Assembly (NCBI RefSeq): GCF_000744655.1 | Contig: NZ_JQMJ01000004.1 | Coordinates: 6,014,001 to 6,078,000 of the forward strand | Direction: 5' to 3' | From: Streptacidiphilus rugosus AM-16 | GTDB taxonomy: Bacteria; Actinomycetota; Actinomycetes; Streptomycetales; Streptomycetaceae | Length of the DNA stretch: 64,000 nt | In this document: piece after piece, positions 29,133 through 36,950 of the stretch | How the letters are laid out: every line of letters starts with the position of its first letter | How positions within the stretch are numbered: position 1 is the first letter of the stretch | The notes under the pieces: model-generated | What the model saw: the letters and a program-made list of their open reading frames with translations, nothing else | Database searches by the model: none | What the model was told of the DNA's origin: nothing | Program-made: the position numbers and the translations under genes

Positions 29133-29655
29133 GCAGCGGGAGCGTCGCACCCATCACCGCGTACGGCAGCAGCGTGTTGGGGAACAGCACCCGCCGGGCC
29201 AGGTCGCGGTAGCCGAGCGAGCGGTAGAGCGCGCGGGCCGGCGTCTCCCGGTCGACGGCGGACAGGATGCTGCGCGGCAGGCCGGTCGCGCCGCAGAGCG
29301 TGGTGATCAGGGACCGGCCGAGCCCGATGCCCTGGAAGCGCGGGTGGACGTGGAGCTCGGTCACCGAGAAGGCGTCGTCGAGCCAGCCCTCGTTGCCGTT
29401 CGCGGCGAGACAGGGCTCGATGACGGAGCTCCACCAGTGGGCGCGGTCGTTGGGCATCCCGTAACCGAAGCCGACCAGCGTCCTGGCACGGAACGCCCCG
29501 AACGCGTGGACGCCGGGGAGTTGCGCGTGCCGCTCGACGATCTGCAGCCGCACCGCGAACTCGTCGGGCGAGAGCCCGAACGCGGCGGCCTGCACCTCAA
29601 GGGCGGCCGCCGCGTACGCGGCGAGATCGATGGGCTCGATCGTGACTTCGTCCAT
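29002..29655 (-). CDS. GNAT-family N-acetyltransferase
   Basis: A 217-aa acetyltransferase. The acetyl-CoA-binding motif A reads HVHPRFQGIGLGRSLI; a conserved LYRSLGYR follows. The fold appears complete by PYAVMGATLPLP; the last ~40 residues are Arg/Gly/Pro/Gln-rich and antisense to the membrane protein tail. The substrate is unknown. No good ribosome site precedes the ATG at 29655. It lies 59 nt after the Thr-rich surface protein on the same strand, so it may be co-transcribed with it. Confidence 0.85.
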   Translation of the reverse strand: MDEVTIEPIDLAAYAAAALEVQAAAFGLSPDEFAVRLQIVERHAQLPGVHAFGAFRARTLVGFGYGMPNDRAHWWSSVIEPCLAANGNEGWLDDAFSVTELHVHPRFQGIGLGRSLITTLCGATGLPRSILSAVDRETPARALYRSLGYRDLARRVLFPNTLLPYAVMGATLPLPTPRPNPRWSRSLGPGQGLDPGPEQSRDQSPGRVRDQDQSRSQ

Positions 29656-29714
29656 AGGCGGACGCTATCGCCTCACCCTGACCCAGAGCCATGCCGCTCC
29701 GTGTCGGGCGAGCG

Positions 29715-31517
29715 TCAGCGCCTGCGGGCGAAGAGGGAGACGGATCCGGCGAGGAGTCCGAGGGACAGCACGATCCCGGCGTAGGGCCAGGGCGACCGGC
29801 CGGGCGCTCCGGCGGCCGTGAGGGCGCCGCGCGCCGGATCCTGGTGCTCGACCGTCGAGGAGCGGGTGGTGGCCGCACCGATCTGCTGGACGCCGGGGAT
29901 GGCGTCGGCGATCGGCGCCAGCGCGAGGGCGGTCCCCAGGGACTCGTGCGGTGCGGGTGCCGCCGTGGAGGGCGCCGCCGTGGGCGGGACCGACGTGGGC
30001 GGGACCAGGGCGGGGACCACGGACGCGGACGCCGCCGGCGCGGCCAGGTCGGTCGGGCGGGGCGAACCGGTCGGAGCCGACGCCGGAACGGCCGGTGCCG
30101 TGCCCGATCCCGCGGGGGTGCTTCTCCCCGCGGTGGCCGTCACCGTGACGGTAGCGGTAGCGGTGGCGGCGGCGGTCGCGGTAGCAGTGGCCGTCGCGGA
30201 CGCGGTGACGGTGGCCGTGGCGCCGACGGAGGCCGAGGCCGAGGCCGAGGTCGACGGCATCCCGGTGGGTGTCTGTGTCGGCGTCTGCGTCGCGGTCGGC
30301 GAGGCGGTCGGCGTCGGGCAGCCGAGGTTGGTCAGCGAGGCGCTCAGGCGGTCGGTCAGGAAGGCCAAGAGGTCCTGGCCGTCCTGGGGCGAGACGGCGC
30401 CGGTGAAGAACTGCCGGTCCGTCCGCAGACGTGCGGCGCCCACCTGGCCGAGATTCGCGCAGTAGACCTTTGCGCTGCCCGGGTCCGTGCCGGCGCCGTG
30501 TCCGAGCAGCGGCTGTCCGACGCCCACGCGGTAGAGGTTGGTCTTGACCCGGCTGGCCGCGCCGCTGTGGCCCAGCACCATCGGGTCGTTCAGCGGCACC
30601 AGCGCCACCGGGGCCCGCTGGTCCGCTGCGGCCTGGAGCTCGTCCAGGGCCAGCGAGGTCGTCTGCTGACCGGGGTCGGCGAGGTCCGGCGCGGTCCAGG
30701 GGGTGCAGCCGAGGGGCGGGTCCACGAAGGCGGTCAGCAGCAGGTTGTCGCTGCCGTTGAGGATCGTGCTCGCGTGGTTGCCCAGGGCGGCCGCGTTCCT
30801 CGTGGTCCGCTGTGCGGTGCGGCCGTCGGCCGTGGCGAGGTACGCGGAGGTCACGTTGTCGCTCTGGTCCTGGTCGACCACGCCGAAGTCGCGGGTCGAC
30901 GGACAGGGCGCGCCGTCACGGCCGGTGCCGAGCGGCGGGACCTTGAGTCTCCCGGTGCGCTCCGCGGCACGCGCCCCGGCGAAGAACGCCGGCGCGTTGC
31001 AGTAGGCGAACTGCCCGAAGATCGAGCCCGGCGTGCCGTTGACGCACCGGCCGGACGAGAGCGGGCCGCGCAGGGTGAGGTTGTCGCCGTTGAAGCCGAA
31101 CCAGAGCGCCACCACGGCCCGCGCGGGCAGCTTGGGGCGGACGGGGGTGCGGGCCGGACGGGTGCCGCGGTCGACGACCAGCGGGTTGTAGACGGAGAGC
31201 GCGCCGGTCGCCGGGTCGAGCACGGTGGCCTGGACGAAGGCCGACTGTGCGGCGTCGGCCTCGTGGCACGGACCCTTCGCCGGGTCGGTGGCGGTCAGCC
31301 GGTAGGGGGTGGCCAGGCCGGTCGCGGACAAGGGGTCGGCCGGGACCAGGAGCGCACAGTCGGCGTTGGGGGCGGCCGGGGCAGCGGCCGCGGTGGGCTG
31401 CCCGCCGGGTGCGATCGCGGCGATCGCGCTTCCGAGCAGAGTCAACAGGCCCAGCAGGCCCGTCAGTACGCCGGCCAGCAACGGAAGCCGGCGGCGGGTC
31501 TTGCGGCGATGGGACAA
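29715..31517 (-). CDS. Secreted/cell-wall-spanning Thr/Ala/Pro-rich protein, C-terminal anchor
   Basis: A 600-aa protein of unknown function. It opens with an RRKTRRR n-region and a long hydrophobic signal segment (residues 12-35), then a folded domain (about 50-390) with six or more Cys and motifs such as GCTPWTAPDL and VYCANLG. A Thr/Ala/Pro/Ser-rich stalk (about 395-560, with TATATATA-like runs) leads to a C-terminal membrane helix and an RRR tail. This layout fits a protein anchored in the membrane and reaching through the wall. Translation probably starts at a TTG with AAGGA 8 nt before. It does not carry an LPxTG motif. Confidence 0.75.
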   Translation of the reverse strand: MSHRRKTRRRLPLLAGVLTGLLGLLTLLGSAIAAIAPGGQPTAAAAPAAPNADCALLVPADPLSATGLATPYRLTATDPAKGPCHEADAAQSAFVQATVLDPATGALSVYNPLVVDRGTRPARTPVRPKLPARAVVALWFGFNGDNLTLRGPLSSGRCVNGTPGSIFGQFAYCNAPAFFAGARAAERTGRLKVPPLGTGRDGAPCPSTRDFGVVDQDQSDNVTSAYLATADGRTAQRTTRNAAALGNHASTILNGSDNLLLTAFVDPPLGCTPWTAPDLADPGQQTTSLALDELQAAADQRAPVALVPLNDPMVLGHSGAASRVKTNLYRVGVGQPLLGHGAGTDPGSAKVYCANLGQVGAARLRTDRQFFTGAVSPQDGQDLLAFLTDRLSASLTNLGCPTPTASPTATQTPTQTPTGMPSTSASASASVGATATVTASATATATATAAATATATVTVTATAGRSTPAGSGTAPAVPASAPTGSPRPTDLAAPAASASVVPALVPPTSVPPTAAPSTAAPAPHESLGTALALAPIADAIPGVQQIGAATTRSSTVEHQDPARGALTAAGAPGRSPWPYAGIVLSLGLLAGSVSLFARRR

Positions 31518-31696
31518 CTCGCGCCGTCCTTAGATCGGGGGCGCCAGGGGACCGGAGGGGAAGAATGGGGACGGGTCGCCCATGGCGAGGACGGCGCGAG
31601 TGTATGCACGCCGGACGGTCGTCCGAGCGGACCTCCACAACTTCTACAACTCCCGCACCAGAAGCGAACATCTGACGCACAGAACCCACTCAGGGT

Positions 31697-32548
31697 TCAG
31701 AACAGCACACTCATGAAGGCGCCGATCTCGGTGAATCCCACCCGGCGGTAGGCCGCCCGCGCGATCGCGTTGTAGTCGTTCACGTAGAGACTGACGACCG
31801 GGGCGACCTCGCGCAGCGCGACGTCGACGACGGTGGCCATGCCGCTCTCGGAGTGACCGCGACCGCGGAACTCGGGCGCCACCCAGACGCCCTGGATCTG
31901 GCAGGCCCGCTCGGTCGCCGCGCCGATCTCCGCCTTGAAGACCACCCGGTCACCCTCGAAGCGGGCGAACGCCCTTCCGTTGGTGACGAGTTCGGCCACC
32001 CGGGCGCGGTAGAGCAGGCCGCCGTCACCGGCCAGCGGGGAGACGCCGACCTCCTCGGTGAACATCGCGACGCAGGCGGGCAGCAGCAGGTCCATCTCGT
32101 CACGGCGGACCCGCCGCACCCGCGGGTCGGCGGCGATGGCGCGAGAGGGCTCCCAGGTGGCCATCAGCGGCTGGTGTCCGCGGACCTCGCGCGCGGGGCC
32201 CCAGTGCGGTTCCAGCAGCGCCCAGAGCTCGGCGGTCGCCTCGGCGGGACCGACGATGGACGAGCAGCGACGGCCCTGGCGGCGGGCACGCTCGGCGAAG
32301 GCCTGGACCGCCGCGGAGGAGGCGCTGAGCGGGACCAGGTTGGCGCCCGCGTAGCAGAGCGCCTCAAGCCGGCCGCCGTCGAACCAGCCCCACATCTCCC
32401 CGCCCAGACGCCACGCGTCCAGGCCCGCGACGGCGACCCTGGCCGCCACGAAAGCATTCTCGACGGGGTCGCGGTCCAGCACCTCGAGCGCGGCCGGAAG
32501 GTCCGCGGGCGTGAGTACTCGCGTCGTCGCCACCGAACTGCTCAACAC
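31697..32548 (-). CDS. DUF4081-GNAT acetyltransferase family protein
   Basis: A 283-aa two-domain protein. The N-terminal half (DUF4081-like) begins VATTRVLTPADLPAALEVLD; the C-terminal GNAT domain has IQGVWVAPEFRGRGHSESGM for acetyl-CoA binding and VSLYVNDYNAIARAAYRRVGF. Such proteins are conserved beside ispG in streptomycetes; the substrate is unknown. GTG start at 32548 (TAGGGTG about 7 nt before). It lies downstream of ispG, separated by a strong palindrome. Confidence 0.9.
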   Translation of the reverse strand: MLSSSVATTRVLTPADLPAALEVLDRDPVENAFVAARVAVAGLDAWRLGGEMWGWFDGGRLEALCYAGANLVPLSASSAAVQAFAERARRQGRRCSSIVGPAEATAELWALLEPHWGPAREVRGHQPLMATWEPSRAIAADPRVRRVRRDEMDLLLPACVAMFTEEVGVSPLAGDGGLLYRARVAELVTNGRAFARFEGDRVVFKAEIGAATERACQIQGVWVAPEFRGRGHSESGMATVVDVALREVAPVVSLYVNDYNAIARAAYRRVGFTEIGAFMSVLF

Positions 32549-32628
32549 GGGGGCACCCTATTCTCCTCATCCCGCCCTGGCGACCCCCTCGGCCAGGACG
32601 AAGCATTCATCGACACGCGTGGAAAAGC

Positions 32629-32685
32629 GTCAACCTGGGGTTGACGTTGTCCCGAGAACCACGACAACGTCAACCCCAGGTTGAC
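32629..32685. repeat. Perfect 23-bp nested palindrome downstream of ispG
   Basis: Bases 32629-32651 are the exact reverse complement of 32663-32685, with an 11-nt loop. Each arm also contains a smaller palindrome, GTCAACC-N3-GGTTGAC, resembling a MerR-type operator. It begins 22 nt after the ispG stop and lies 81 nt before the next gene's start. It is AT-richer than its surroundings. A terminator, an operator or both are possible. Confidence 0.75.
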
Positions 32686-32706
32686 CATTGAGACACGACG
32701 GACGCG

Positions 32707-33867
32707 TTACTCGCTGACGGCGACCGTCGGCGCTCCGCTCGCGACGCCCGCGTCCTGCATCTGCTCGGCGAGCTTGAGGGCTTCCTCGATCAGGGTCTCG
32801 ACGATCTTGGACTCGGGGACGGTCTTGATGACCTCGCCCTTGACGAAGATCTGCCCCTTGCCGTTGCCCGACGCGACACCCAGGTCCGCCTCACGCGCCT
32901 CGCCCGGACCGTTCACCACACAGCCCATCACCGCGACCCGCAGCGGCACCTCCATGCCCTCCAGGCCCGCGGTGACCTCCTCCGCCAGCTTGTACACATC
33001 CACCTGCGCCCGCCCGCACGACGGACACGAGACAATCTCCAGACCGCGCTGACGCAGCCCCAGCGACTCCAGGATCTGGTTCCCGACCTTGATCTCCTGC
33101 GCCGGCGGCGCCGACAGCGAGACCCGGATCGTGTCCCCGATCCCCTCCGCCAGCAACGCACCGAACGCCACCGCCGACTTGATCGTCCCCTGGAACGCCG
33201 GACCCGCCTCGGTCACCCCCAGATGCAGCGGATAGTCGCACGCCGCCGCCAGCTTCCGGTACGCCGCGATCATCACGACCGGGTCGTTGTGCTTCACCGA
33301 GATCTTGATGTCACGGAACCCGTGCTCCTCGAACAGCGAGCACTCCCACAACGCCGACTCCACCAGCGCGTCCGGCGTGGCCCGCCCGTACTTCTCCAGC
33401 AGCCGCCTGTCCAGCGAACCCGCGTTCACCCCGATCCGGATCGGCACCCCCGCGTCACCGGCCCGCTTCGCGATCTCCTTGACCTGGTCGTCGAACTGCC
33501 GGATGTTCCCCGGATTCACCCGCACCGCCGCGCAGCCCGCGTCGATCGCCGCGAACACGTACTTCGGCTGGAAATGGATGTCCGCGATCACCGGGATCTG
33601 CGACTTCCTCGCGATGATCGGCAACGCGTCCGCGTCGTCCTGCGAGGGACACGCCACCCGCACGATCTGACAACCCGACGCGGTCAGCTCCGCGATCTGC
33701 TGCAGCGTCGCGTTCACATCCGAGGTGACGGTCGTCGTCATCGACTGCACCGAGATCGGCGCGCCGCCGCCGACCGGCACATTACCCACCATGATCTGAC
33801 GGCTCTGGCGGCGCGGGGCCAGCGGCTCCAGCGGAACGGACGGCATTCCCAGCGAGATCGCGGTCAT
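32707..33867 (-). CDS. ispG: 4-hydroxy-3-methylbut-2-enyl diphosphate synthase IspG (GcpE)
   Basis: A 386-aa [4Fe-4S] enzyme of the MEP isoprenoid pathway that turns ME-cPP into HMBPP. The cluster cysteines are in [12 protein letters not shown] and [12 protein letters not shown]; the TIM-barrel part has [11 protein letters not shown] and [10 protein letters not shown]. Family start is [12 protein letters not shown], so the ATG at 33867 is taken, although GGGGA lies 11 nt away. With dxr and the site-2 protease upstream it forms the classical dxr-rip-ispG order. Confidence 0.96.
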   Translation of the reverse strand: MTAISLGMPSVPLEPLAPRRQSRQIMVGNVPVGGGAPISVQSMTTTVTSDVNATLQQIAELTASGCQIVRVACPSQDDADALPIIARKSQIPVIADIHFQPKYVFAAIDAGCAAVRVNPGNIRQFDDQVKEIAKRAGDAGVPIRIGVNAGSLDRRLLEKYGRATPDALVESALWECSLFEEHGFRDIKISVKHNDPVVMIAAYRKLAAACDYPLHLGVTEAGPAFQGTIKSAVAFGALLAEGIGDTIRVSLSAPPAQEIKVGNQILESLGLRQRGLEIVSCPSCGRAQVDVYKLAEEVTAGLEGMEVPLRVAVMGCVVNGPGEAREADLGVASGNGKGQIFVKGEVIKTVPESKIVETLIEEALKLAEQMQDAGVASGAPTVAVSE

Positions 33868-33992
33868 TGCTTGCGTAATCCCCAAGGTGAGGCGACGGCC
33901 ACCCGGTCGATCCGGGCGAGCCGGGCGCGCTGCGTATCGGTCGGCGCACCCGGCCCCACGTTACCGGAACAAGCTGTACGGACTGTGCCCCG

Positions 33993-35303
33993 CTACCCCA
34001 GGCGCACCGGGTTCACCACGTCCGCCACCATCACCAGGAGGGTGAAGCAGACGAAGATCCCGGCCACCACGTAGGCGACGGGCATCAGCTTCGCCACGTC
34101 GAACGGGCCCGGGTCGGGCCGCCTGACCAGCTTGGCCGCCCGCCGGCGCACGGCCTCCCAGAGGGCGCCGGCGATGTGCCCGCCGTCGAGCGGGAGCAGC
34201 GGCAGCATGTTGAGCAGGAAGAGTGAGAGGTTCAGCCCGGCCAGCAGGTTCAGCATGGTCGCGATCCGCGCGCTCGCGGGGGCGTGCATGGCCAGCACGT
34301 CGCCGCCGACCCTGGCCACGCCGACGACGCCGACGGGCGAGTCGAGCGAACGCTTCTTGCCCTCGAAGGCCGCACCCCACAGGGCCGGGATCTTGGACGG
34401 CAGGGCGACGATCGAGGAGACGCCCTGCTTGGCCATCCCGCCCATCTTGTCCAGGCTCTCGCCGAGGCCGAGCTGGACGGTCGGAGTGATCGGCTGGATG
34501 CCGAGGAAGCCGACCTTGACCGTCTGATCGGTCGGGTTGCCGTTGGAGTCGATCGCGTAGAGCGTGTTCGTGGTCAGCGTGACCGGCTGGCTGATCGACT
34601 GACCGTTCCGGGTGATGCCGAGGGTCACCCGGTCGTTCGGGTGCTTGCGGATCTCGTTCTGCAACTGGTCGTAGGTGGTGATCGCGACGCCGTTGAAGGA
34701 GGTGATCCGGTCGCCGGCCTTCAGGCCCGCGGCCGCGGCCGGTGTCTCCGGGTTGGCGTGGGTGCAGGTCTTGGTCTGCGCCTCGGTGGAGTTGCTCGCC
34801 ACCACGCACTGCTGCACGTACGAGACCGTCGGCTGCGCCTGCGGCGTGCCGAAGCCCATCAGCACGACCAGGAAGAGCACGAACGCCAGGATCAGGTTCA
34901 TGAACGGGCCGAAGAACATGATGATGATCCGCTGCCACGGCTTGCGCGTGTAGAACAGGCGGTCCTCGTCGCCCGGCTGCAGGTCCTCGAAGGACTGCTC
35001 GCGCGCGTCCTCGATCATGCTGCGCCAGGGCGAGGTGGAGCGGGCGGTGACCTTGCCGTCCGCGCCGGGCGGGAACATCCCGATCATCCGGATGTAGCCG
35101 CCGAGCGGGACGGCCTTGACCCCGTACTCGGTCTCGCCCTTCCTGCGCGACCAGATGGTCGGCCCGAAACCGACCATGTACTGCGGCACCCGCACCTTGA
35201 AGACCTTGGCCCAGGTGAGGTGTCCCAGCTCGTGCCAGGCGATGGAGAAGAGCAGGCCGAGCACGAAGACCACGATGCCAAGGATCGTCATCAGTGTCGT
35301 CAT
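33993..35303 (-). CDS. Site-2-type M50 zinc metalloprotease (RseP/Rip1-like)
   Basis: A 436-aa intramembrane protease. HELGH near residue 25 supplies the zinc His and catalytic Glu; LLPLDGGH near the C-terminus supplies the third ligand. A PDZ domain ([15 protein letters not shown], about residues 190-270) lies in the extracytoplasmic loop. Family members cleave anti-sigma factors or other membrane substrates. Typical gene order places it between dxr and ispG, as here. Two ATGs four codons apart compete as starts; the first is used. Confidence 0.94.
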   Translation of the reverse strand: MTTLMTILGIVVFVLGLLFSIAWHELGHLTWAKVFKVRVPQYMVGFGPTIWSRRKGETEYGVKAVPLGGYIRMIGMFPPGADGKVTARSTSPWRSMIEDAREQSFEDLQPGDEDRLFYTRKPWQRIIIMFFGPFMNLILAFVLFLVVLMGFGTPQAQPTVSYVQQCVVASNSTEAQTKTCTHANPETPAAAAGLKAGDRITSFNGVAITTYDQLQNEIRKHPNDRVTLGITRNGQSISQPVTLTTNTLYAIDSNGNPTDQTVKVGFLGIQPITPTVQLGLGESLDKMGGMAKQGVSSIVALPSKIPALWGAAFEGKKRSLDSPVGVVGVARVGGDVLAMHAPASARIATMLNLLAGLNLSLFLLNMLPLLPLDGGHIAGALWEAVRRRAAKLVRRPDPGPFDVAKLMPVAYVVAGIFVCFTLLVMVADVVNPVRLG

Positions 35304-35381
35304 CGTCGTGCCGCTCCCTCTGCTGCCGCTCGGACCGCTGCTTCTCGCACCGCTGCTGCGGTCGCGCCGTACATCATGCCG

Positions 35382-36614
35382 TCACCCGGCCGCGATCGCC
35401 TGAGCCCGCGAGCGGGCCCAGCTCTCCGCAGCCAGGACGTCCTCCAGGGTGAGTGAGGTTCCCCGGGCCGGCGTGCCGTGCTCCTCGACCACCTTCGCCA
35501 CGGTATCCACGATCCCTGTGAAGGCCAGCCTGCCCTGCAGGAACGCCTCGACGCACTCCTCGTTGGCGGCGTTGAAGACGGCCGGCGCGGTGCCGCCGAG
35601 CGTACCGACCTCACGGGCCAGACCCACCGAAGGGAACGCCTGGGTGTCGAGCGGGAAGAACTCCCAGCTCGCCGCCTTCGTCCAGTCGCAGCCCGGCGCG
35701 GCGTCCGGGACGCGGTCCGGCCAGCCGATGCCGAGCGAGATCGGCATCCGCATGTCCGGCGGGCTCGCCTGGGCCATCGTCGAGCCGTCGGTGAACTCCA
35801 CCATCGAGTGGACGATCGACTGCGGATGGACCACGACCTCGATCCGCTCGAACGGGATGTCGTAGAGCAGGTGCGCCTCGATGACCTCCAGGCCCTTGTT
35901 GACCAGGGTCGCCGAGTTGATCGTGACGACCGGGCCCATGGCCCAGGTCGGGTGGGCGAGCGCCTGCTCACGGGTGACCCCGGCCAGCTTCTCGCGGCTC
36001 CAGCCGCGGAAGGGGCCGCCGCTGGCGGTCACCACCAGCTTGCGGACCTCCCTGCGGGTGCCGGCGGTCAGCGCCTGGAAGAGGGCCGCGTGCTCGGAGT
36101 CGACCGGCACGATCTGACCGGGCTTGGCGACCGCCTTGACCAGCGGGCCGCCGACGATCAGCGACTCCTTGTTCGCGAGCACGAGCACGCGCCCGGCGCG
36201 CAGCGCGGCGAGGGTCGGCGCGAGGCCGATGGAGCCGGTGATGCCGTTCAGTACGGAGTGGCACTCCATGCCGGCGAGCTGCGTCGCCGCGTCCGGCCCG
36301 ACCAGGATCTCCGGCAGCGCGGCGCCCGCGGGCGCGGCGGCGGCGAGCGCCTCCTTCAGCGGCGCGGCGGCCTCCGGCTGGGCGACGGCGACGACCCCGA
36401 CCCCGAGCCGCAGCGCCTGCTCGGCCAGCAACCCGACCCGCCCGCCCGCGGCGGACAGCCCGACGACCCTGAAGCGGTCCGGGTTGCGCAGCACCACGTC
36501 GATGGCCTGCGTCCCGATGGACCCGGTGGACCCGAGGATCACCAACTCCCTCGGCCCCTCGGGGTCGGCCACGACGGGCTCGAAGCGCAGATGCGGGTCG
36601 GCAAGAAGTGTCAT
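35382..36614 (-). CDS. dxr: 1-deoxy-D-xylulose-5-phosphate reductoisomerase
   Basis: A 410-aa NADPH enzyme of the MEP pathway that makes MEP from DXP. Motifs: [14 protein letters not shown] (NADPH), [19 protein letters not shown] and [20 protein letters not shown] with the metal-binding residues. The ATG at 36614 follows GAGGA by 8 nt; a longer frame upstream has a non-family start. It heads the dxr-protease-ispG cluster, with 78 nt to the protease gene. Confidence 0.96.
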   Translation of the reverse strand: MTLLADPHLRFEPVVADPEGPRELVILGSTGSIGTQAIDVVLRNPDRFRVVGLSAAGGRVGLLAEQALRLGVGVVAVAQPEAAAPLKEALAAAAPAGAALPEILVGPDAATQLAGMECHSVLNGITGSIGLAPTLAALRAGRVLVLANKESLIVGGPLVKAVAKPGQIVPVDSEHAALFQALTAGTRREVRKLVVTASGGPFRGWSREKLAGVTREQALAHPTWAMGPVVTINSATLVNKGLEVIEAHLLYDIPFERIEVVVHPQSIVHSMVEFTDGSTMAQASPPDMRMPISLGIGWPDRVPDAAPGCDWTKAASWEFFPLDTQAFPSVGLAREVGTLGGTAPAVFNAANEECVEAFLQGRLAFTGIVDTVAKVVEEHGTPARGTSLTLEDVLAAESWARSRAQAIAAG

Positions 36615-36661
36615 GCCGCCATCCTCGCACCTCCCGACAAGGCCCAGCCGCAACCAAAGGA

Positions 36662-36840
36662 GCGCGGGGCTCTACCCATGTGCGCCTCCGGCGCGTGGAC
36701 GCGACCGTGTCGGCACGCTTCGCGACGGCGGGCCGGTGGCAACCACCCAGAGGCGCGGGACTCCACCGAAATGCGCCTCCGGCGCGTGGGCGCGACCGAG
36801 TCGGCACGCTTCGCGACGGCGGGCCGGCGGCAACCACCCA
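36662..36840. repeat. Tandem ~91-bp intergenic repeat upstream of dxr
   Basis: Two imperfect copies, about 36662-36749 and 36753-36840. Shared core: GCGCCTCCGGCGCGTGG followed by CGCGACC and TCGGCACGCTTCGCGACGG, ending GGCAACCACCCA, with about ten mismatches. They lie between the dxr start and the sedolisin stop, next to a palindromic element. Confidence 0.75.
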
Positions 36841-36950
36841 GGCGCGCGGGGAACTGTGCGACAAGCCACCCTCGGTGGTGACTCGCCGAACGAGCAGGGC
36901 CATCCGCACCCGGTGGTTGCTCGCGCAGTTCCCCGCGGCCCCGGAGGGGG
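36841..36950. repeat. Dispersed palindromic intergenic element, copy 1
   Basis: An imperfect inverted repeat: left arm 36844-36867 (GCGCGGGGAACTGTGCGAC...) pairs with right arm 36915-36936 (GGTTGCTCGCGCAGTTCCCC...). The central 19-mer AACGAGCAGGGCCATCCGC (36889-36907) recurs exactly in copy 2 at 43126-43144. It follows the sedolisin stop and may act as its terminator. Confidence 0.75.
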
